Part shown: in pieces, positions 1 to 5,172 of the stretch
How the letters are laid out: every line of letters begins with the position of its first letter
Position numbering within the stretch: position 1 is the first letter of the stretch
From: Saprospiraceae bacterium
GTDB lineage: Bacteria > Bacteroidota > Bacteroidia > Chitinophagales > Saprospiraceae
Length of the DNA stretch: 5,172 nucleotides
Reading direction: 5' to 3'
Assembly: GCA_004297645.1 (NCBI GenBank)
Contig: SCUG01000355.1
Coordinates: forward strand, 1 to 5,172
Translations under genes and position numbers: made by a program
The notes under the pieces: generated by a model
Databases searched by the model: none
What the model was told of the DNA's origin: nothing
What the model saw: only the letters and a program-made list of their open reading frames with translations

Positions 1-12
1 GCACAAGTACAG

Positions 13-87
13 AATATGCGACCTCTCCGAGGTCGAAAAATTACCCGCTGAATAATATTCTACAAATATTCGACCTCTCCGAGGCCG
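13..87. repeat. Two copies of a palindromic intergenic element, 52 nt apart
   Basis: A 20-nt unit recurs at 13-32 and 65-84 with one difference (19 of 20 identical; the variable base is 18 versus 70). Each copy contains a short-loop dyad. Copy 1 (19-35) is a perfect 7-bp stem, CGACCTC/GAGGTCG, around the loop TCC. Copy 2 (71-87) has the same left arm and loop, but its right arm reads GAGGCCG, leaving one A-C mismatch in the stem. A further small dyad, GAATA-A-TATTC, lies between them at 50-60. This looks like a dispersed, REP-like intergenic palindrome, but the family identity is inferred. The window begins only 12 nt before copy 1, so more copies may lie to the left. Confidence 0.7.
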
Positions 88-88
88 G

Positions 89-108
89 TTGATAATAGTC
101 AATTTTTT
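89..108 (+). terminator. Possible weak + strand terminator (T6 tract after small stem)
   Basis: A 4-bp stem, TTGA/TCAA (89-92 with 99-102), is followed directly by six T residues (103-108), and it sits right after the stronger GC-rich dyad at 71-87. Together they could end transcription of a + strand gene lying to the left of the window. The immediate stem is short and AT-rich, and no such gene is visible, so this is only a tentative call. Confidence 0.25.
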
Positions 109-127
109 ACAGGAAAGCCCCGTATCG

Positions 128-145
128 TCCCCGAATAATCGGGGA
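128..145. other. Perfect 7-bp hairpin upstream of the acyl-CoA ligase
   Basis: TCCCCGA (128-134) is exactly complementary to TCGGGGA (139-145) around the tetraloop ATAA, with a possible extra G-T pair outside (127/146). It ends 50 nt before the ligase start codon, so it probably lies in the promoter or the 5' untranslated leader. No T tract follows on either strand, which argues against an intrinsic terminator. It could be an operator for a dimeric repressor or an RNA leader hairpin; the sequence does not decide between them. Confidence 0.55.
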
Positions 146-195
146 TAATAGATGCTTACCCACACAATTTCATAAAGAACCTAAAAACTTCAGAA

Positions 196-1986
196 ATGAA
201 CTTCCATCGCATCTTCGACATCCTGCCCTATCAGCTGGCAAAGTACCCACAAAAAGCTGCCCTCACCGAACGCCGGAAAGGGGAGTGGGTGAAATATTCC
301 ACCGAAGAATGCCTCGACATCATCGCCCGTCTCAGTTGTGGCTTGCTCCGCCTGGGCCTGACCCGCGGCGACCGGGCGGCCCTGATGGTCAGCGCCGGTA
401 GCCCGCCATGGTACTTTTTCGATTTTGCCCTGCAACAAACCGGCGTCGTGGTGGTGCCGCTGCACGACACGCTGGTGGTGCAGGATGTGGCCTACATTCT
501 CAAAGATGCCGGCGTGCGGCTTTGCATCGTTTCTGGTGCGGCACAGTACCGCAAAGTGTTGCAGGCAAAGGCCGGGGTACCATCCCTTCAGCATATTTTT
601 TCTTTTGAAAAAATGGATGGGGTGCTGCATTGGGAAACCCTGCTCGCCCCGCCAACAGAACAGGAGAGTGCCAATTTAGCTGCCCTAAAAGACAGCATTG
701 CGGAAACGGACCTCGCCACGTTGCTCTATACTTCCGGCTCCACCGGCCGGCCAAAAGGCGTCATGCTCACCCATGCCAATATCGTCAGCAACATCAAATC
801 CCTCCTGACCCTCGTGCCCGTCAACCATCGGAAAACGGCCCTCAGCTTTTTGCCGGTCAGCCATATTTTCGAGCGCGTGGTGGGCTATTTATATATGGCG
901 GCGGGCACCTCGGTATGGTTTGCCCGAAGCATGGGCCATTTCCCGGTGGATGTACTGGAGGTGCGTCCCCATTTTTTTACGGCCGTTCCAATCGTGTTGG
1001 AAAAAATGCAGGAACGCGTACTGGAGGGCCGCCGGAGTAAAGGTTTTTGGGGTAAAAAAATACTTGGCTGGGCATTGGCCTGCGGCCAAAATTTCGACCC
1101 GCTGGAAAAGCTATCCCCCGTGTTTTGGCTGCGCCACCAGTTTTTGGATCTGTTCGTTTACCGGCATTGGCGGCGCATGTTGGGCGGGCGGGTGGAGGGC
1201 ATCGTGGTAGGTGCGGCGGCGCTCCAGCCCAAGCTGGCCCGGCTTCTTTGCGCAGCGGGCATTCCCGTCCGCGAGGGCTACGGCCTGACGGAGACTTCGC
1301 CTGTGGTTGCATTCAACCGTTTCGAGCCGGGGCTTTACCGGTTCGGCACGGTGGGCATCCCCATTCCCGGCGTCGAAGTGAAAATTGACCAGCCCAGTGA
1401 AAACGGCGAGGGTGAAATCCTCGTACAAGGACCTAACGTCATGGCCGGCTATTTCAACCAACCCGAAGACACAGCCGCGGCACTTAGCCCCGATGGTTGG
1501 CTGCACACCGGCGATGCAGGTAAATTAGTGCACCGTCGCTTTTTGAAAATAACAGGCCGTCAGCGGGATTTTTTCAAGACTACCAGCGGTAAATTCGTAG
1601 CACCACTGAAAGTGGAAACCCAACTGCAATCCTCCCGATTTATCAAACAGAGCATTGCCGTGGGCCTGAACCGGCCCTATGTGGCGGCGCTCATCGTGCC
1701 CAATTTCGAAGCCCTCGAAACGTGGTGCCGCGAAAACAACGTCCATTGGACGGCTCCCCAGTTCATGGCACTGAACCCCAAAGTGCTGAAGTTGATGGGT
1801 AACCAAATTGAGGAGTTGAATCAGTCGCTCGAACCCCACGAACGGGTACGCCGCTTTGCCCTGCTCCACGAAGAATGGACACCCGAAAACGGCGGCTTGA
1901 CGCTGACCATGAAACTGATGCGCGGTGTGCTGGTGAAAAAATTTGAAAAGGAAATAGAGGAGCTGTTTCACACATCTGGCCATTAG
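196..1986 (+). CDS. Long-chain fatty acid-CoA ligase (AMP-forming), ANL superfamily
   Basis: The 596-residue product should activate fatty acids in two steps, fatty acid + ATP to acyl-AMP and then acyl-CoA, feeding lipid synthesis or beta-oxidation. Visible adenylate-forming motifs are the P-loop YTSGSTGRPKG (178-188), LPVSHIFER (219-227, typical of long-chain enzymes), GYGLTET (361-367), GWLHTGD (434-440, ATP-ribose aspartate D440), the hinge region GRQRDFF (454-460) followed by SGKFVAP (464-470), and a C-terminal LTLTMKLMR in which K573 is the likely catalytic lysine. Both the large N-terminal domain and the mobile C-terminal domain are complete, and length fits the FadD15/long-chain acyl-CoA synthetase group. 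The ATG start follows an A-rich leader without Shine-Dalgarno, as is usual in Bacteroidota, and the N-terminus starts at the normal place for the family. It stands alone on the + strand, convergent with the next gene. Chain-length preference cannot be read from sequence. Confidence 0.93.
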   Translation: MNFHRIFDILPYQLAKYPQKAALTERRKGEWVKYSTEECLDIIARLSCGLLRLGLTRGDRAALMVSAGSPPWYFFDFALQQTGVVVVPLHDTLVVQDVAYILKDAGVRLCIVSGAAQYRKVLQAKAGVPSLQHIFSFEKMDGVLHWETLLAPPTEQESANLAALKDSIAETDLATLLYTSGSTGRPKGVMLTHANIVSNIKSLLTLVPVNHRKTALSFLPVSHIFERVVGYLYMAAGTSVWFARSMGHFPVDVLEVRPHFFTAVPIVLEKMQERVLEGRRSKGFWGKKILGWALACGQNFDPLEKLSPVFWLRHQFLDLFVYRHWRRMLGGRVEGIVVGAAALQPKLARLLCAAGIPVREGYGLTETSPVVAFNRFEPGLYRFGTVGIPIPGVEVKIDQPSENGEGEILVQGPNVMAGYFNQPEDTAAALSPDGWLHTGDAGKLVHRRFLKITGRQRDFFKTTSGKFVAPLKVETQLQSSRFIKQSIAVGLNRPYVAALIVPNFEALETWCRENNVHWTAPQFMALNPKVLKLMGNQIEELNQSLEPHERVRRFALLHEEWTPENGGLTLTMKLMRGVLVKKFEKEIEELFHTSGH

Positions 1987-2116
1987 CTTTGAACCAACAG
2001 CTCATGGCTTACAGCAATTTTATAAGGACAAAACCTGGCGCTCGAAAGCAAAAAATCAACGGCGGTACAGGGTTTTGAAATTCCAGTGTCTGAAATTTTC
2101 GAGACTGCCGGATAGC
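1987..2116. other. Convergent intergenic gap, no clear element
   Basis: This 130-nt stretch separates the 3' end of the + strand ligase from the 3' end of the - strand osmC-like gene. A bidirectional terminator would be expected, but I find only an imperfect bulged stem around 2083-2106 (CAGT..CT with AG ACTG) with no adjoining T tract, so none is annotated. Confidence 0.5.
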
Positions 2117-2518
2117 CTACCACACAAACTCCAATTGAACTTCCACGTCTTTGCTCAGGCTGCGGCACACCGGGCAGCCCTTCGCCGCTTCCACCAACAG
2201 GCTTTTTTCAGCTTCGCTGAAATGGTTCTGCGGCATGTAAAAAGTAACCTCCACCTTCCCGATGCGGCGAGGCTCCGAAGCCATGATCTTGTTGACGGTG
2301 CATTTGGCACCCACCAGCCCGATGCCGTTGTCGCGGGCTTTTATGCCCATGATGGTCATCATGCACGACCCGAGTGCCGTGGCCACCAGGTCGGTCGGCG
2401 AAAATGCCTCTCCCTTCCCTTGGTTGTCGCAAGGTGCATCACTGATGATGCTCTTTCCCGACTGAAGGTGGGTGGCAGTAGTGCGAAGTTCTCCGTTGTA
2501 AATTATTTCAGAAGTCAT
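2117..2518 (-). CDS. OsmC/Ohr family protein (thiol peroxidase-like)
   Basis: This is a complete 133-residue protein of the OsmC/Ohr superfamily, whose characterised members reduce organic hydroperoxides with a pair of cysteines in the cytoplasm. The family pattern is clear: FSPTDLVATALGSCMMT (39-55) carries the peroxidatic cysteine C52 at the head of the central helix, and KGCPVCRSL (113-121) carries the resolving cysteine, most likely C115. Known OsmC and Ohr proteins usually have CPxS here, so C118 is an extra thiol that makes a CxxC motif. The protein is slightly shorter than classical OsmC (about 140 residues) and looks closer to the broad YhfA-like/'OsmC family' branch than to true Ohr. 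The ATG start precedes a normal N-terminus (MTSEIIYNGELRTTA). It follows the dehydrogenase gene after 113 nt, so it may have its own promoter, though none is recognisable. Family assignment is firm; substrate is not. Confidence 0.93.
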   Translation of the reverse strand: MTSEIIYNGELRTTATHLQSGKSIISDAPCDNQGKGEAFSPTDLVATALGSCMMTIMGIKARDNGIGLVGAKCTVNKIMASEPRRIGKVEVTFYMPQNHFSEAEKSLLVEAAKGCPVCRSLSKDVEVQLEFVW

Positions 2519-2631
2519 ATCTCTAAGTTTTAAGCCGTTTATTTTTCATAGGGTTCTGCCCTCTTTCCATCCCGGCCTTGGGTCGTTTTTGAAGCAAGTC
2601 GTGAATGAAGCCTCCATTGCAATTGCTTATC

Positions 2632-3618
2632 TCACGAATAAAACGACACCGGCGCCACATCCACCATCGTCTTCAAACCGGGCGTGCTGCGCAAAACCTG
2701 AGGAATGGCATTCAACGTGATGGCACAGGTGGCAACGTCGCCGTTCACGCCACCGGCAATTTTGGATTGAATGCGGGGTGTGCCGTCAATGATGACCTCG
2801 TCGTAGCTCTCTGGCTCGCCGATGGAGGCCTGGAATTCAAGTTTGATTTTTACCACTCCATTGACGTACCCATTCCCGATTTGCCGCACACCCGTGGCGT
2901 AGCCTGCCGGGATGGTCATGGCATCAGTCACGATTTCGTTTTTTGCTACGACAGGGCTGATGATGTCTTCCGTTTTGTCCAGTTTCCATCCCATGCGCCG
3001 GGCGATGAGTTGCATGCTCTGCGTGAGGCCTACATGGCGCAGGGAGCCGTCCTGCTTTTTATGCTCAAACTGTTCGAGAGCAAGCCCGGCACCTATTTTC
3101 TTTTGAAAAGGAATCCGGCGAAATTGGGCGTTTTGGTAGCGTTTGACGGTCACCGTTTTTACATCCTGGCAAACGGCAGTGAGGAAGGTGGGGAGGGCGT
3201 CCATCAAAAAGCCTGGGTTGATGCCGGTGCCGAGAACCGCCACCCCTGCGGCTTTGGCTGCTGCATCTATGCGCATTGCAAGTTCAGAAGCTGCTTCCCA
3301 CGGGAAGCTCAACTCTTCACAAGTCGAAACGATGGGGATGCCATGTGCAAGAATTTCCTCTATCTGCGGCGTAATACTCGCCATGTCTGAAACGGTGGTT
3401 AGCACCGCCACATCGGGTTTATTTTTGACGACAGCCGCTGAGATGCTACTTGCGACGGCTACGCCGGAAGGTTTACCTCCAGCTAACTCGCCGAGGTCCT
3501 TTCCGAAGAGATTGGGGTTTTTGTCAACGGCGGCCGAGGTGGTGAGGCCGGGTCTTTCAGCGATGAAGTTTGCGATTTTGAGGCCCAACGGGCCAAGACC
3601 GATTTGCAGGATGTTCAT
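2632..3618 (-). CDS. DapB-like NAD(P)-dependent oxidoreductase (2,4-diaminopentanoate dehydrogenase-like)
   Basis: The 328-residue protein opens with a Rossmann nucleotide-binding fold: MNILQIGLGPLG places the GxGxxG loop at 7-12, and VDKNP (31-35) ends the second strand, where an aspartate (D32) often binds the adenosine ribose. The segment GTGINPGFLMD (130-140) is characteristic of the 'dihydrodipicolinate reductase N-terminal domain' proteins related to 2,4-diaminopentanoate dehydrogenase (ord) and amine dehydrogenases. The HHxxKxDAPSGTA active-site motif of true lysine-pathway DapB is absent, and the protein is about 60 residues longer than typical DapB (about 270), so a DapB role is unlikely. 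The expected activity is NAD(P)-dependent oxidation or reduction of an amino-acid-like substrate; the actual substrate is unknown. The ATG start lies immediately before the Rossmann strand, leaving no room for a later start. It is downstream of serS by 70 nt on the same strand and upstream of the osmC-like gene. Confidence 0.85.
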   Translation of the reverse strand: MNILQIGLGPLGLKIANFIAERPGLTTSAAVDKNPNLFGKDLGELAGGKPSGVAVASSISAAVVKNKPDVAVLTTVSDMASITPQIEEILAHGIPIVSTCEELSFPWEAASELAMRIDAAAKAAGVAVLGTGINPGFLMDALPTFLTAVCQDVKTVTVKRYQNAQFRRIPFQKKIGAGLALEQFEHKKQDGSLRHVGLTQSMQLIARRMGWKLDKTEDIISPVVAKNEIVTDAMTIPAGYATGVRQIGNGYVNGVVKIKLEFQASIGEPESYDEVIIDGTPRIQSKIAGGVNGDVATCAITLNAIPQVLRSTPGLKTMVDVAPVSFYS

Positions 3619-3663
3619 AAACAGGGATTTTTAAAATGCTTAGCAAACGGCAAAATGCTCATT

Positions 3664-3685
3664 CGGTCAATTTCTACCGGTCAAT
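3664..3685. repeat. Tandem 8-bp direct repeat in serS-dehydrogenase gap
   Basis: CGGTCAAT occurs at 3664-3671 and again at 3678-3685, with a 14-nt period (6-nt spacer TTCTAC). On the - strand this reads ATTGACCG twice, 46-67 nt upstream of the dehydrogenase ATG and just after the serS stop. The position would suit an operator or activator site for the dehydrogenase gene, but an 8-bp match in a 70-nt gap can be chance. Confidence 0.35.
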
Positions 3686-3688
3686 CAT

Positions 3689-4963
3689 TTAAATGGCCTC
3701 AAACCCAGTGTAAGAGTGCAATACTTTTGGCAGGCGGATGCCGCCGGAAGTCTGGTTGTTTTCCAGCAATGCGGCCACAATACGGGCAAGGGCGAGGGCA
3801 CTGCCGTTGAGGGTATGCGCTAAGCGCATGCCTTTGCCGTCTTTGAATCGCACCTTGAGCCGGTTGCTTTGATAGGTTTCAAAATTGGAGACAGAGCTAA
3901 CCTCAAGCCAGCGTTTCTGCGCCGCCGACCACACTTCAAAATCAAAAGTCAGGGCAGAGGTGAAACCCATGTCGCCGCCGCAAAGTCGCAGAATGCGGTA
4001 GGGCAGTTCCAGCTTGTCCAACAACCCGGAGACATGGGCCAGCATTCCATTCAGTTGGTCGTAGGAGGTGTCGGGGTGAACGATTTGCACGATTTCCACT
4101 TTGTCGAACTGGTGCACGCGGTTGAGGCCACGCACATCAGAACCGTAGGAGCCGGCTTCCCGCCGGAAACAGGGGGTGTATCCCGTGAGCTTGATAGGGA
4201 AGTCTTTTTCTTCTACAATTTCGTTGCGGTAAATATTGGTCAGGGGCACTTCGGCGGTGGGTATCATATAAAAATCGTCTTCGCCGATGTAATACATTTG
4301 CCCTTCTTTGTCGGGAAGTTGGCCGGTAGCTTTGGCGGATTCCTCTTTCACCATGAGAGGCGGGATGATTTCTTCATAGCCCGCTTTGGTAGCCTCGTCA
4401 AGGAAAAAGTTGATGAGCGCGCGTTCAAGGCGGGCCCCCTTGCCCCGGAATACCGGAAATCCAGCGCCGGTGATTTTTACGCCCAATTCCAGGTCGAACA
4501 AGTTGTATTTCGTGGCCAGCTCCCAGTGAGGGATTGCATCTTCGCCCAAATTGGGGAGGGGTTTATCCCAAGCCCTGTACACTTCATTGTCTTCGGACGT
4601 TTTGCCGGCAGGCACCGATTCATGCGGGATGTTGGGCACCGTGAGCAGCAATTTTTCCACCCGCTCCGCTGCATCCATCATGGTAGTTTCGAGGGTCTTG
4701 ATGCCGGCTTTCAGTTCGCTCACTTTTTCTTTGAGTGCACCAGCTTCGGCCTGCTTGCCTTGCTGAAAGAGGCCGCCAATCTCTTTGGAGAGCCTTTTTG
4801 TTTCGGCAAGATTGTTGTCCATCTCGGTCTGTGCGGCCTTGCGCGCATCATCAAGTGCGACTATTTCATCAATAACTTTGAGGTTCTCCCCCGTATAATT
4901 CCGCAATTGCAATCCCTGAATGACACGCTCCTTATGTGTTCTTATGAAGTTGAGTTCTAGCAT
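3689..4963 (-). CDS. serS: Serine--tRNA ligase (seryl-tRNA synthetase)
   Basis: This is a complete class II aminoacyl-tRNA synthetase of 424 residues, the usual bacterial SerRS length, charging tRNA-Ser (and tRNA-Sec where present) with serine through seryl-AMP. The N-terminal domain (about 1-110) starts MLELNFIR and holds the two-helix coiled coil (about 30-105) that grips the long variable arm of tRNA-Ser. The catalytic core follows: motif 1 around 179-205 (ending EEIIPPLMV), the serine-binding TAE in PTAEVPLTN (235-243), motif 2 with FRREAGSYG (266-274), the SSVSNFETYQSNR region (356-368), and motif 3 in HTLNGSALALAR (383-394) with its arginine R394. The reading frame continues upstream to a TTG at 5032, but that extension is unconserved in character and runs through a terminator-like hairpin, so the ATG at 4963 is the start. 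No Shine-Dalgarno is present. Essential housekeeping gene. Confidence 0.98.
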   Translation of the reverse strand: MLELNFIRTHKERVIQGLQLRNYTGENLKVIDEIVALDDARKAAQTEMDNNLAETKRLSKEIGGLFQQGKQAEAGALKEKVSELKAGIKTLETTMMDAAERVEKLLLTVPNIPHESVPAGKTSEDNEVYRAWDKPLPNLGEDAIPHWELATKYNLFDLELGVKITGAGFPVFRGKGARLERALINFFLDEATKAGYEEIIPPLMVKEESAKATGQLPDKEGQMYYIGEDDFYMIPTAEVPLTNIYRNEIVEEKDFPIKLTGYTPCFRREAGSYGSDVRGLNRVHQFDKVEIVQIVHPDTSYDQLNGMLAHVSGLLDKLELPYRILRLCGGDMGFTSALTFDFEVWSAAQKRWLEVSSVSNFETYQSNRLKVRFKDGKGMRLAHTLNGSALALARIVAALLENNQTSGGIRLPKVLHSYTGFEAI

Positions 4964-5172
4964 GGAGTAAGTTTTTGAATAACCAAGAACGAATGGCGAA
5001 TTTGGTATTGAAAAATAAAACCCGGTGAACAACAGTTCCCGGATGATTGTTAAGGAGCGTGATATTACTCCTATTGAGTTCCATCGTCTTCCGGTTTCAT
5101 CACAAAAAAAACATCCCTCAAAGAGTTTATTTTATCTAAATTTAATCCTACGCTTACTTATATTGCTCTTGT
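4964..5172. other. Non-coding leader/intergenic region upstream of serS
   Basis: These 209 nt contain no supportable gene. All three - strand frames entering from the right edge hit stops within about 40 nt. One later frame is free of stops for 25 codons, ending in MKPEDDGTQ and TAG at about 5073, but it has no good start except an internal ATG giving 9 residues, and it has AT-rich codon use unlike the neighbours. Besides the terminator-like hairpin there is a 5-bp dyad, AGGAG/CTCCT (5053-5057 with 5068-5072). The segment 5097-5165 is very AT-rich and could hold a promoter, but I find no good match to the Bacteroidota TTTG / TAnnTTTG consensus on the - strand. Confidence 0.5.
5011..5042 (-). 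terminator. Intrinsic terminator-like hairpin upstream of serS
   Basis: Read on the - strand, CCGGGAAC (5042-5035) pairs with GTTC-A-CCGG (5030-5022) around the loop TGTT. This gives 8 base pairs with a single bulged A (5026). After one more G comes a T-rich run, TTTTATTTTT (5020-5011). This is the layout of a Rho-independent terminator on the - strand. It ends 47 nt before the serS ATG. It either ends transcription of a - strand gene lying beyond the right edge, with serS then starting from a promoter between here and its ATG, or acts as an attenuator in the serS leader. No open frame from the right edge stays open up to it within the window. Confidence 0.6.

Noticed and set aside
13..87. 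Repeat-spacer-repeat look, suggesting a CRISPR fragment
   Set aside because: Only two copies are present, they differ from each other, the repeat unit is a short-loop palindrome, and no cas gene is nearby. A dispersed palindromic element fits better.
2550..2562. Small hairpin AGGG-TTCTG-CCCT in the gap between the dehydrogenase and osmC-like genes
   Set aside because: The stem is only 4 bp and no T tract follows on the - strand, so a terminator or regulatory role cannot be supported.
2605..3390. 261-codon + strand open frame opposite the dehydrogenase
   Set aside because: It is antisense to a gene with clear family motifs, and its translation shows no recognisable domain. It is an antisense shadow, as is the 363-codon + strand frame at 3869-4960 opposite serS.
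4964..5032. N-terminal extension of seryl-tRNA synthetase from an upstream TTG
   Set aside because: The added 23 residues lie ahead of the canonical MLELNFIR start, begin at a TTG inside the hairpin and are encoded by the T tract region. Family proteins begin at the ATG at 4963.
196..5032. Search for an undescribed multi-gene system
   Set aside because: All four genes belong to well-known families with intact motifs and no shared pathway or defence-type context. Nothing here supports a novel system.
5071..5157. Possible 3' end of a - strand gene or leader peptide ending MKPEDDGTQ
   Set aside because: The frame is closed by a TAA near 5158, has no suitable start codon for its full length, is AT-rich unlike neighbouring genes, and is not enriched in serine codons as a serS leader peptide would be.

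Overview
The window reads as ordinary chromosomal DNA from a fairly GC-rich member of the Bacteroidota. This is an inference. The starts lack Shine-Dalgarno sequences and sit behind A/T-rich leaders, the seryl-tRNA synthetase has a Bacteroidota-like motif region (NFETYQSNRLKVRF), and the coding GC content would fit the Saprospiria/Chitinophagia side of the phylum. Genus cannot be fixed from sequence alone.

Layout, left to right: (1) positions 1-195 are non-coding and unusually rich in dyads, with two copies of a palindromic element 52 nt apart and a separate 7-bp perfect hairpin just ahead of the first gene. (2) Positions 196-1986 on the + strand encode an AMP-forming long-chain acyl-CoA synthetase. 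(3) A 130-nt convergent gap follows. (4) Three genes lie on the - strand: an OsmC/Ohr-family peroxidase-like protein (2117-2518), a DapB-like/diaminopentanoate dehydrogenase-like NAD(P)-dependent oxidoreductase (2632-3618) and seryl-tRNA synthetase serS (3689-4963). (5) Positions 4964-5172 are a 209-nt non-coding leader region containing a convincing intrinsic terminator-like hairpin with a T tract pointing toward serS.

In transcription order the - strand genes are serS, then the dehydrogenase, then osmC, with gaps of 70 and 113 nt. Co-transcription is possible but not shown by tight spacing. The products (tRNA charging, amino-acid-type dehydrogenase, peroxide defence, fatty-acid activation) do not form an obvious pathway or defence system. 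No tRNA, rRNA, CRISPR array, insertion sequence, integrase or toxin-antitoxin pair is visible, and I see no new multi-gene system. The items worth a second look are non-coding: the left-hand palindromic repeats and the hairpin/T tract upstream of serS. A smaller point is the CPVC motif of the OsmC protein.
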